Source of the DNA: Montifringilla adamsi | Taxonomy: Eukaryota; Chordata; Aves; Passeriformes; Passeridae | Direction: 5' to 3' | Length of the DNA stretch: 64,000 bases | NCBI GenBank assembly: GCA_017590115.1 | Contig: JAGGNK010010225.1 | Span: 806,001 to 870,000 of the forward strand | Shown: positions 1 to 11,300 of the stretch, one piece after another | Layout: each line of letters starts with the position of its first letter | How positions within the stretch are numbered: the first letter of the stretch is position 1 | The notes under the pieces: generated by a model | What the model saw: the letters and a program-made list of their open reading frames with translations, nothing else | What the model was told of the DNA's origin: nothing | The model's database searches: none | Program-made: the position numbers and the translations under genes

Positions 1-3000
1 TCAGGAAAAAACTGCAACTGAAGGTCAGACTGGGCTTTTCTGAAGTATCTGGTAGCTCTGGCTCTCAGTCTGGGACACTGTGGACCAGGTTTGTAGCAGG
101 TTCTTGATAAGCACTGTAAAACACATTCTGAAAGTCTTCTCTGTTTTGGTATTCCCAGTAGACATCTGTGATTATTAGACAGTTCTGAAATTCTTTGTTG
201 GGGTCCTTTGAAGGGAAATATTTAGAAAAAAACAGTGGCAGTGCATCTGCAGCTTTCCATGCCGTTTTGCACAGCATGAGCATCTGCCTTCCCATAACTG
301 AGGGCTCCAAAAACAACTTTTTCTGGTAACTCAGCTCAGCCCTGCTCTGCATGTTCGTGATAACAGCCCAGCCATGTCTCCATGAGCTTGCCCTAGGGCT
401 GTGGAGTGGGAAGGGACTGGCTTCTCATGCTGCTGGGCCCTGTGTTTTGGAGACAGTGAGAATACGAATGCCCAGCAGCTGGCATCCCTCTCAGTGAGAT
501 ACAGAGAATTCCCTCTTCTCAACAGTCTTCCCTGGGCACAGAAGGCAGTGAGGGTGGTCTAGGTCTGCTCACTGTCCCTCACTGCTCTCAGGCATCTCTC
601 CCTAATGTTTTATGTGCCTAAACACAGTGCCAAGCAGGATATTTAATTAGATGAGGCTTTTAAAAAGTGCTGGTTTGCCTGCAACAACTATCCACACCTT
701 TCAAGGTGTTTCTTTATTGAAGGTGGTGAGGGCCATGTTGTCTCTACCCATTACTGCTTTCTTGGGTCAGTTTCCACAAAACTTTGTTACTTGTCTTATT
801 ATCCACTTCTTCGGGGAGCATCCAGAAGTGCCAGACACCACAAAGGTACATGATATCAACCAATAGCACTGGGCTCAGATACTGTTTTTTTGCCGCAGAG
901 CATCCTATCTCCTCCTGTGTTTTGGTCTCTCTGGTGTCAGAGGTGCCATGCTCTGATGCTAGGAGGTGCCCCTGCTGGTGCTTTCAAGCGTATCTGTCCG
1001 GAGACATAGTCCTTCCCACAGGGATTCAACAGAACTGTGTTATCTCTAGTGTAGCATCACATGGACTGCTAAAGTTCAGTCTTGTACATGGTTTATTTTT
1101 CAGTGTGCTTGTGTGCCAGCTTTTGGTAGGGGACGGTGTCACTCTGCTTCCGTGAGTTAGTAACTGTGAGGCTATTTGTAAAATCAGGGCACTTTGGAAG
1201 GGTTAAGAAAGACAAATATAAGAAATGCCTGATGGACATCACACCAAGTGGCAAAGTTTGCCGGAAACCAAGGCATGAGTCATACAATTCAGCAGCAGAT
1301 TCCAAGGGTCCTACACTGAGCTCATCTTCAGCCTGGAAAGCCTACATGTGAAGTGGGGAGTCTGCAGTGTAAAAGCCATTTATTCCACATTCATTGTATT
1401 CATGTGTGTCCCGGTGACCTCTCCTTTACCTCCAGATGGGTAGTTTGGCCAGCAGAAATAAATAGCTGTCATTCAGGCAATGCTGCTGGTTGTTATCCTC
1501 CCTTCTTCCCTCCTCACCATGCCCCTGACCTCCTCCTAGCCATGCACCCCTGCCTGACAGTTTTGGTTCCCCTTGGGTTTTCTGCTGATGAATCAGCTCT
1601 CTCTTTCTACAACAGTTTTCTGTTTTATGTCTTTTCTCCTTGTTTTCCTCTACAGTTAAGTTCTTTCAAGTCTGCTGCATAGCTGATACTTCAAAATAGC
1701 AGCTATGGACTAGAAGCAGAAACTAGTGTGTGGGAAAGAAGACACTCCTTGATTGGGAGTCAATCTAGGATCAGCCCAGGCCATCTTCATCATCTTACTT
1801 TGTTCTTACCTTTTGTATACCCTTCTTCTGTTTTGTCCCAGTGTTTGTAGAGCTTCCTGTGCTTTGGACCCTGATCCGTTGAAGGTGTGGGCTGATTTGT
1901 CACTGCAGTCCAGAGAGCAGTAAGGGGTTAACAGCAGTGAGGGACCACCATAATCCTGTGGGAAGCAACAGGATATGACACCTAAAAACAAGACCTGCAT
2001 GGTCGAGGTCCTTGGTGACTTGAAGGGTCATAAAGTGTCTGTCAGAGAATAAAACTGCATCTCTCTTGGAGAAGAATCCCATTCCATCCCACCCCACCCC
2101 CATTCTTCCTCTGTAAAACCACTAAAGTCTATAGCATCACTGATTTACACTTCTCCCTCTGATTTACACTGCTCAGGGGAAAGAGAAGCTGGATTTCCTG
2201 ATGGTGAAGAGAGAGAGGATGTGTGAAAAGCAGGATGTACTCCCCATTCTTTGGGATTGTGCGTGTGTTTGGAGTTCTTGTGATGCATGTTGTGTTTTCC
2301 ATGCTAATTTTGCAGTACAGTATCCCGTAAAATGAAGATTCATGTGACTCATTTCCTTGCAAATCAAAGAGGAATTAAGACCAGAGGTGGGGAAAAAAAA
2401 TGCAATCAAAACTCTTTCTGCCAGGTGATACAAACAGGAGTACAACACTCACATCTAATTTGAATATACCAGATTAGTTTATCAAAAATAATACTGGTAT
2501 ATAAGAAGGTCTAGAAACAGTCCTTGATTTTTCCTTTTGAAAACTGAGTATTTTAATTTTAGCTTCAACACGAAATAAAACCCCCGCATCCTGAAAATGA
2601 ACTGAGCAGTTCATGTTCAGTTAAGCATTTGATTTGAAAAATATGTATGCAGAGGAAAAATTACTTTGTTCTGCTTGGAAAACAAAAACGTTTTCCATTT
2701 GGGGTCTCTCTGTAAGTATTTTTAAAATGCGAAGGAGGGGATTTAGTCAGCAAATTCTCCTTCCATTTCCCTGCTGAAGAAAGCCTGTAACTAAAAATCT
2801 GGTTTTCTCCCAGTGACAGTGAGGAATACAAGCTTCATTGCACCCAGAAGCTAATTCTGTGCCTTGTATTTATGTCCACGGAATAATTTTGAATGTCGAT
2901 CACAGACTGAATTAAAGTCCCCTGAAAATCTGCCTCATTGCAGCCTTCTCATTTCCATTCTCGCACCTAAAGAGTGTCACCCTACTCACGACTTTTCTGG

Positions 3001-3993
3001 GCTTTGCGTCTTTCAAGAGCTAACAGCTGCATCACTCTCCAAAGAGGGTGTTACATGCATCTGTGCTGCTCTTCCAGCCCTGGCAAGCTAAATACATGGT
3101 ATTCTCAGTAATGCTTTGCCTATGATTTTGCTTTGTGGCGGTTAATAGCTGTTAGTGGAGGAATCTGAGATTTCCACAAAAGATACGTTATTTTTGACTG
3201 TTATTTGGTTTATCTGTCTTCCTGACTTCTGTTGGCGTGGCAGCCTTTTTTGGGAGAGGGGAGAAGTTCAAGTATGGCTGTTTGCTCCTTTTCCTGTACT
3301 GAAGAGGTGACATTGCAGTGGTTGGAGCCATCAGGTGGAGGCATCCAAACACTGTCCAAGCAAGATGGACTGGCAGTTCCTTGCAAGCCCAAATCTAATT
3401 TGCAGAAGTTTAAAGGGACAGTATTTCAGTGGAATACACAGTAATTCTTACTGCAAGGGCTTCACAGAGCAGGCAAGACTTTATTTGGTGTGATGGAGTG
3501 AAGGCTTCAAGAACAGCATTTGACATGGTAGGTTCTTTGGGTTTTTAGGGACTTCTTGTCTATTCCACGTTAGGCAGTCCTTCATGAGGATGTTTTCTCC
3601 TTTGCTTTTATAGGGCTGACGAAAAACAAACTTAAACCAAGACAACTACTATACAGTATTATCATGGTTCTTTCTGAAGTTAAACCACTGCCAAGTCTAA
3701 ACACTCAACAATTTATAATGTGACCTCAGGGAAGAATGTGAAGCTTTTTGGAAGTGCTTTGTTTTGGTTTTATTTATCTTCCGGTCTCTGAGCGCTTAAT
3801 TTGGTGTGAGGATGCATTTTCAAATCTTTCTTTATCCCAGGAGGGAGAGAAAGAGAGTCAAGATCATTATGCAGTGCTGTTATTCCAGGGTTTGAGGTTT
3901 TTAAGAAGTGCACATAGGATTTGTGTGAAGATTTGCAGCAAAGCTGCACGAGTGGGTAATTTACTGTTACACAGTATTTTCTCTTCTTTGTAG
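1..3993 (+). other. MTURN: MTURN last intron (3' part)
   Basis: This stretch lies directly upstream of the final MTURN coding exon and ends in a good acceptor: a pyrimidine-rich run (bases 3977-3990) followed by TAG at 3991-3993. I looked for the preceding MTURN coding exon (the part with the conserved cysteine-rich and LHEVLEKVFKSF-like sequence) and did not find it, so the intron starts outside the window. Open frames here, such as the minus-strand one at 65-352, have no recognisable family and are about as long as expected by chance. No clear repeat was seen apart from short A/T runs. Confidence 0.7.
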
Positions 3994-4104
3994 TTACTTG
4001 GGCTTCCAGATGTTGATGATGATGCATTTGAAGAATATAACGCAGATGTGGAAGAAGAGGAGCCTGAAGCCGATCACCAACAGATGGGTGTCAGTCAGCA
4101 GTGA
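3994..4104 (+). CDS. MTURN: Maturin (MTURN), last coding exon
   Basis: Maturin is a small acidic vertebrate protein of about 130 residues that promotes neural progenitor differentiation and has also been linked to megakaryocyte differentiation; it has no known enzymatic domain. This exon encodes the C-terminal 36 residues, beginning LLGLPDVDDDAFEEY, running through an acidic stretch (DVEEEEPEAD) and ending MGVSQQ before TGA at 4102-4104. This matches the known vertebrate C-terminus almost residue for residue; the differences I recall from human are conservative. The exon opens in phase 0 right after the acceptor AG (3992-3993). The N-terminal exons are upstream of the window, so the gene is partial only because of the window edge. 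No frameshift or internal stop is present. Identification is by recall of the family, without an alignment. Confidence 0.94.
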   Translation, partial: LLGLPDVDDDAFEEYNADVEEEEPEADHQQMGVSQQ

Positions 4105-4935
4105 TTTTCTGAGAAGCTATAAAAAAATTCGGAAGCCTTTGGTACCAGGTGGGGTCAGGTGGTCCCACATTAGCCTGTTTGAATTAGCACATCACAAGGG
4201 GATATCTGGCTGCCAAGATAAAAGTTTTACAAAACATGGTTTAAAAAAATAATAATAATCCGTGATGAGCTTTGCTAAGAAGTGACCTGAATTTTGCTCC
4301 TGCTTCAGTGGGTTTTCTATGGAATTGTCTTGGTAGCATTCTGCCGTTATCAGTCTAGAGTAGTTTTGTCGCTGACTTGTCTCTTCGATTTGTGTTCGAG
4401 AGTAGTGTTTGCTGACATGAATGTAGAGTACTGAGAATGTAGGAGGCATGTGGGGAGAGTGCCAAGTCCTCACCCATGACCTTTCCAAGGAAACCAGCGC
4501 AGAGAGCAAACACCACCTGCGCTTTTCTTTTTAGTTCAACAGTTATAGGTTTTTGACAAAGTACCAAACGTGGAGAGACTTCTCCTGAAAAACAGTAGTT
4601 TAGTAGTTGTTGGTGCTGCAGAAATGCATATGAAGGCCTAACAGAAATAGTGGGACATAGGAAATCCAGGGGGTGTCTGACATATTGGTGTCATTTCACT
4701 GACACCTGAGTTTCCAAGTGCTGAATTAATACCTGGGAATAACTGGCACCAGCAGCACACATTATGACCAACCCTGGTACTTCGACACCATGTGATCCAA
4801 AGGCAAGTGCTGCTTTCTTACAAATCAAGTAAAAAATAGCTGTCAACTATCCCACTTCTGCATGACAACTAACTTTAAGCTTTGCTGGTTTTGTTACACT
4901 GCCAAATTATTACTCAAACCTTGTGGCATTGTGCA

Positions 4936-6330
4936 TTAGAATCATGGAATCATAGAATATGCTGAGCTAGAAGAGACCCATTAGGATCCTTGAGTCCAAC
5001 TCTTAGCCCTGTGCAGGGCACCCTAAGAGTCAAACCGTGTGCCTGAGAATGTTGTCCAAATGCTCCTTGAACTCTGCCAGGTTTGTGCTGTGACCACTTC
5101 TCCGGGGAGCCTGTTCAGGTGCCCAGCCACCCTCTGGGTGAGGAACCTTTCCTGACAACTAACCTAAACCTCCCCTGACAGCTTCAGGCCGTTCTCTTGG
5201 GTCCTCAAGAGTGACCTCAGCCACTCCTCACCAGGCTTCCCCTCCACACCCTCCACCATCCTTGTTGCCCTCCTCTGGACACTCTCTAATAGTTAAATAT
5301 CTTCTTTACATTATGGCTCCCAAAACTGCCCCCAGCACTTGAGGTGAGGCTGCCCCAGTGCAGAGCAGAGCAGAGCAGAGCGGGATAGTCCCTCCCTTGC
5401 CTGGCTGGTGATGCTGTCCCTGATGCGCCCCGGGGCACACTTGTTCCTCCTGGCTGCCAGGGTACTGATGACTCATTTTCAACTTGCCATCAACCAGGAT
5501 CCCAGGTCCCTTTGTGCAGCGCTGCTCGCCAGCCTCTCATTCCCTGGCCTTTACACACAACCAGGGCTGCCCTGTCCCAGGTGCAGAAGCCAGCACTTGC
5601 CCCTGTTAAACTTCACACAGTTGCTGATTGCCCATCTCTAATTTGTCAGGGACTTTCTGCAGGGCCTCTCTGCCCTGAAGAGAGTTGACAGCTCCTCCCA
5701 ATTTAGTGTCTTCAACAAACTTAGTTAGTATTCCTTCAAGTCCTGTATCCTGGTTGTTAATGAGATGTTGAAGAGCACAGGGCCAAGGATGGAGCCCTGT
5801 GGAACCCCACTGGTGACATATCACCAGATGCCACCCTATTCACTGTAACCCTTTGTGCCCATCCTGTGAACCAGTTACTGACCTATCCCATGACATGTTT
5901 ATCCAGCTGTGTGCTGGACATTTTGGTCAGAAGGATACTTTTGATACACTATCAAAAGCTTTACTGAACTCCAAATACATGACATCAACTTGCTTCCCTT
6001 GATCAGCCACGTGGATTACCGTGTGATAAAAGGAAGTCAGGTTTGACAAGCAGGACTTTGCCTTCATGAAGCCATGCTGGCTGTGACCAGTGATTGCACT
6101 GTACTCCAGGTGTTTTTATATACCTTCCAGAATAATATTTTCCATGATTTTACTGGGCACTGAAGTGAGACTGACAGGCCTGTAGTTTCTGGGATCTTCC
6201 TTGAGTGCAACTTGAATGCAACTTAACACTGAAGCCATAAGGGTGTCAACCAGCACGTGGCTCTTAAAATTATGCTGGACCTCTTCCTGGGCCCTTGAGA
6301 AAGTCTGGGCATGTACACCTTATTGAAGGG
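4936..6330 (-). mobile_element. CR1 LINE, 5'-truncated, antisense to MTURN
   Basis: Read on the minus strand this is the 3' part of a CR1 non-LTR retrotransposon. Its 3' end, with tandem ATTCTATG/ATTCCATG-like units, lies at about 4938-4960 (seen on + as gaatcatagaat). Going 5' it runs into ORF2 reverse transcriptase: the minus-strand translation around 5650-5760 reads KFVEDTKLGGAVNSLQGREA, matching the CR1 catalytic region FADDTKLGGAV, with the second motif residue changed from Ala-Asp to Val-Glu. The frame is broken elsewhere. Compared with the CR1 consensus I remember, about 120-130 bp seems missing near 5205. Similarity fades after about 6210, so the 5' edge is uncertain. It is a dead copy, probably inserted into what is now the MTURN 3' UTR. 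Confidence 0.93.
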
Positions 6331-7162
6331 GAGCCAAAATACTGCTTCAGCTGATATAAAATCTAGTGAGGTTTTACTTATCAGGGGACTTGCTCGCCAA
6401 GGGGTTTAGCAAGGGTCTTAGTATGAAGGAGAAGATGATCCCTCATACTTTTTACCTGTTCTACAGAGTTCCAAGTAACTTGGATGAGTGCCAGACTGTG
6501 AAGATGCAGGGTCTCTTTATTTACTTGCCTTTTGTACCGAAAATATAAGAAGCAAAGGTAATTCTGTTGTAATACAGTGTTTTCCACAATCAAGAACAAT
6601 GTTTCTACATTTACTCCTTTTTTTCCAATTTTTTAAAGATTGTAAAATGAAGGTCACACGCTTCAAAAGCCCTTTTATACAGAATTAGCTTTATAAAAAA
6701 AGTGAGTGAAGAGAAAATGCTTGGACAATTCCTATAAATAACTTGCATAATTTTGAAAATCCTGTTGTTAATGATGTTTCCTTTTCAATAGATTTTTTAA
6801 AGACTCTTTTTCCAGGGTTATTGAAGAGAGCAAGTTTTCTTGATGGTTTACATTTATGATGGTGGTTTGAGAGATGCATAGCACATGATTTTTTCTGTCG
6901 GTGGCAAAGATCTTCCATAACTGGGATGATGTGTGTTACCTGAGTCTGCACAGAAGTGTCTGCAACACTGTAAAAGTCAGAGTTTAAGACTATTTTAGAA
7001 AAAGTGGAAGAAAAACAGAGCTTAATGCAACTTTGTACATTCTTTCAGCATGCAGGCATAGACATGGTAGTTGCAGCACCTTTTCTATGGACTAGTGATG
7101 TGAGAACTGTGGCAGTTCACTGTATAACACTGTATAGCAGCAATAGGCTTTTTGCTTACTGA

Positions 7163-7168
7163 AATAAA
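7163..7168 (+). terminator. Candidate polyadenylation signal AATAAA (MTURN)
   Basis: This is the first canonical AATAAA on the + strand after the MTURN stop that I can find, about 3.06 kb downstream (about 1.7 kb if the CR1 is discounted). It sits in gaaataaagtgtaag. Use of this site is inferred only. Confidence 0.4.
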
Positions 7169-8258
7169 GTGTAAGACCAGTGGTTTCCACCCCTGCTTTA
7201 AGCCCCTAAATTTTTCTTTCCTCTCCAGCTAGGACAGCTGCTGCAGCCTTAAGCAGAGCCTTCCTTTGGAAGAACTCTCTTCATAGCATCCAGCCCTTGG
7301 GTTGTGACTCACACAAGCAGATCTTATGGGGCTGACTTTCCTCTGCTCTGCTGTAGTGCAAGGGAGCAATTTACAGTTGTGCAAGCTGGAGGCAAAGTCC
7401 TGCTGCTCAGGTTTTCTGGCACTTCACCCATTTGTTTGATGGACAGGTGGCTGGCACCAATGTGCAGGTGCAGGCACCCCACACACACCTGCACAGTGAG
7501 CTGGGCTGTGAGCCTGGCATGACTGGGACACAACCTTCTGCCTCTTACAGACAGGCAGGCTTCCAGCTGGATCTGTCCCACCACCTGGCTCAGCATGTGG
7601 CTGCACCGAGAGTGCTGGCACAGCAGAGGGGAGGGTGCAGGGTGGACAAGGGTAGTAGCTGAGGACCTGCTGCTAAATGTGCCTTGCACGGTGTCAGGGG
7701 CCTGTGGTGGAGATGTGGACTGGCCTAAGTGCTGTGAGGGATTGACTCCACAAGGCTCAGTGGGATTTGGGCACTGGTAGCAGCAGGATAAGCAGGAATT
7801 AATAAAACTAGGAAAGACTAAGATCCAGTGCTTATAATTGCATGCAGGAGATTGTAATGTGTACTGCATTCTGCTACCTTTCCCTGCATATTGATTGAAT
7901 AGTTAATGAGCGGTTGAGCATTAGTACAGTTGCAAGCAAACAATGCTGTAAATTATGTAGATATGTTATTGTTATTTTCTGTATTCACTAACTCACTTTT
8001 TCTTTGGAATGTCATGTGCCATTGAGTGACTTCCACACAGACTGCAGGTGCTGGACAGCCAGCCCTTCTACAGCGCTCTCCCCTGCAAAAGTCCCACTAA
8101 AGGCAGAGAGATTTTGTTCAGGCAGGACCTGCAGGACCACGGGATGTGTGAGGCTTGGTCCTGCAGACAGCTGAGCGCTCTCATTCCTTCTCTCTTCGTT
8201 AGGGGCTGGACATGTTGAACCCTGCTCCTGAAATGAAGCATGACCAAGCAGCACTGAG

Positions 8259-8306
8259 AATAAACTGGAATTTTATACATAAAAAATTTAATTTACATGT
8301 AATAAA
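8259..8306 (+). terminator. Candidate distal polyadenylation signals (two AATAAA)
   Basis: AATAAA occurs at 8259-8264 and again at 8301-8306, followed by a T-rich, TGT-containing stretch at about 8440-8490 that could act as a downstream element. These are candidate distal ends for MTURN. Without transcript data it is not possible to choose between them and the 7163 site. Confidence 0.35.
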
Positions 8307-11300
8307 TGTGAATGAGCATTAATATAGAATGTATTTTATCAAAAAATATTGATTCCTTACTTTGACAAATACATTTCTGTATTACTGTGTTACTTTTCCA
8401 TACTTGCCAAATGATGCAAGAGGTGTGGAGCTGGTTTGGTTGTACTACGACATGTTTTTGTATTTCATTTGTATTTTATTTTTCCCTCCCTCCTACCACA
8501 TATTGCAGTAAGTAGCCATTCAGTAATTAATCAGGGGTAGCATGACCCTGTGACTAGGCTGCCAGACTGAGACACAAGATTTGCCAACACGTGCATAAAT
8601 GCTTGCAAACCTGGGTACTCAGTGAGATGTGGGTTTGTAGCTCTGCCATTGCCTTGCCCTGAGCTTTAAGTGGGTCTCAGACTCTGAAAATTCAGTGCAG
8701 GCCTCCAGTTATGCATACAGGCCTCCAAAAAATTTAGCAGGAGCAGGGTAACTCCTTTAAAAGTCCCACCTTAAGCCTTTTCTAAAAGGACTGTTAGTAT
8801 TATTTGTCCAGCAGTGTATATAGCACTTTAGGTCTGTGGGTGAACAGAGATACGCATTATCCTTGCCTATCCTCAGAGCAAACCAGTAATGAAAGGACAT
8901 AGAAGGGTTTCCCTTTTCCCTTGGCCTTTCTTGTGGGCATTTCGTGCTCTAACTAAATATAAATACAGCAGAGCAGAGCGTCTTGCAGAACTGGTGCTTC
9001 TGAATATGAGTTGCATGAATGCAGTAAGCAGAGTGCTGCTTGGGTGATGAGAAATACATGGGATGCCAGATGGAAAGGCAGATTTCAGCAGTGTGACAAG
9101 TGCAGGGGCAAGAGTGAGCAAAGCCCCTTCAGAGAGAGAGATGCTGATATTTCTCAGACAGCCAAAGCCATCCTGCCAAGTATCTGCATATTGAACCCAT
9201 GCAGTTTATGAAAAAGCTCCTCTGGAGACACTACTGAGGCCTTGAGCTCAGTTGTGTTTTCCTGTTAGTGTCCTCCTGTCTGATTAATGCCTTGAGATGG
9301 TTGAGGGAGGAAGGGATGGAGAAGGCAAACTGAAAAGCCTATTCCTTTTCTCCAGCATTATGATATTGTGTGAGTTGGTAGGAGCAGCAGTCAGGGTACA
9401 GGAAGCTCCTTTTTTAGGTGCATAGTAACATCTTTTTAAAAGGACTTGCTCTTGAGAGAAGAAAATTGTTCAGTGTTATCTCACAGAAATGGGGGGAATT
9501 ACTCCCCCCTGAGCATGATGACCTGAACCCTTACCAGACTTCAGCTCCACCTGCCCTGCTCCCGGCTCTTTTCCAGGAAGTTTCCCTCCATGCATAGTGC
9601 TGTGCCTTTGAAAATCTCATGTGTGTCAGCTGCTGCATCTTGTGACTGTGACTGTCCCACGGAAGATGTGCTGTGTGGTATGGTGGCTTGGGGCAGAGAG
9701 GAGGAGTTTCTGCTGCAACATTGCTGAGTAGGTCCTTGCCCTCTGCATGGTGGGACATGAGACTGTGACAGTAAAAATGATTGCAATAACATTGTGGATG
9801 TTGTTTTGGAAAGCTGCCGTTCAGGACATATTCCCAGCCTCTTTCAGCATCTTTTCTGATCTTTGTCTGGGATCCAGGGCTGATGTCTATGGCTGTTTTA
9901 CTCAGTATTAGCTTTAGCAGTGGCAGGAGGTGAGGTTGCATCTTTACCCTGTGTCCATACTTCCCTTCTGTCCATCCTTACTGTTCTATTCTTCTGAGAT
10001 GTTCTCACTCCCAGAAGAAGGGAAGCATAGGAAGGAGGAGAGAAACGCCTCTTACACCCCACAGCTTGAAGCCAGGTGCATCAATGGAGCTGCAGTTCAG
10101 CACAATGTGAGTCACACTGTCCTTTCTGTGCAGGAGAATGAGGTGGCATGGGAGATGTGTTATCCCTTGAGGACCCTTGAGTGGTCCATGCCAGACAGGG
10201 GTTGTGCAGAAGACAGCAGTCATTCATGTGCCAAACCCAGTATCTTTTCACAGACAGTTATGTCTAGCCAGATAATCCAGTCTCTGAAAATCATAACCAT
10301 TGCGACTCTCCAGGCTGGACATCCAGAAAATGAGACTTGTCTGGTTGCCTTGGTCACTGGGAGGTCTCTTTTTCTGCTGGCTTTTTTCAGTCTGGCCAGA
10401 GGACATGAGAAATTGGGAAAGATCCCTTCAGGGGCATTAGCTGGATGCCCCTTTCTGTAAATTGCTGAGCAGAGGCAAATGCTTTGTTTTATGTGTTTAA
10501 TACTGGCAGGATCTCCCCTCCTCCCCAACAGCCTGTCTCTGCAGACAGCTGCAGCTGGGAAAGCTTTGTGTGAGAGCCAGGCAGGAGTGACTCAGGGCAG
10601 CAACTCCTAGACCCTGTAACAGGCTGGACTTGAGGTCGTCCTTGCAGGGTAACCATGGAGCTGAAGGCTCAGGGGACATCACTTCCAATGCAGATATTTA
10701 AATAGACTCCTTAAATTTGGTCCTTAGAGGGCAGACCCTGTCACTTTGGGGTTTTATTGGACTTCTGAGACTTAGTTGCACTGTGGTGTCTGATGTCTGT
10801 GGCAGGTGGGCAGAGGAAACCTCTTCACTTAACCACATTTACTAGTTCAGTGAGCCAAATTGTCTTTTACATAATCTGTGTTTGACTTTTTTCTCATTGC
10901 TGATTTTTTCTTCTTAAAGAAAAAAAGCCGCTAAAAGCACATCTGCATTATTGCAAACCCCAGTTTTTACAGAGCTGCGTAGCACTGCACTGTCAGTACA
11001 AGCTTGGACATTAAAGAAAAAAAACAAACCGGATTAACAAAAAGGGTCTTAATTTGTCTACAAGAAAAAAACCCCAAACTTCTTTGAACTAGTTATTGCT
11101 GACTATAATGAAGCTTACTGGTCTCATGTAAAATACATTGAATTTTGAAATTCCCTTTCTGTACCAACATGCTGTTGCTCATGTAGGCAAAGATCTGTGG
11201 TAACACTGCATGTAAAGGAAGCTTTCATCTTTAGGGGTGGTAGAAGTGTCAGCTCTGGATTTCAGTCAATGCAATTCTTTTGTCAAGTTTTCCTTTACTA

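Larger units (their letters stand above)
4105..8306 (+). other. MTURN: Probable MTURN 3' UTR and polyadenylation region
   Basis: This region follows the MTURN stop codon directly and holds no other gene. By eye there is no AATAAA between the stop and 7163. Candidate signals are at 7163-7168, 7801-7806, 8259-8264 and 8301-8306. AT-rich sequence at 8260-8500 is typical of a long 3' UTR end. MTURN is known to have a UTR of several kilobases in mammals, so an end at about 7.2 or 8.3 kb is plausible, but which site is used is inference. A 1.3-kb CR1 LINE in antisense orientation (4936-6330) would lie inside this UTR. Confidence 0.5.

Noticed and set aside
65..352. Minus-strand 95-codon open frame
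   Set aside because: It lies in the MTURN intron, has no recognisable family, and its length is within chance expectation for 64 kb read in six frames.
7324..7869. Minus-strand 181-codon open frame
   Set aside because: Compositionally biased (Ser, Pro, Cys, Gln) with no domain, and located in the probable MTURN 3' UTR on the opposite strand. Most likely a chance frame in GC-richer DNA.
9930..10460. Plus-strand 176-codon open frame
   Set aside because: No family resemblance, no splice or promoter context, and comparable frames occur on the opposite strand in the same place.
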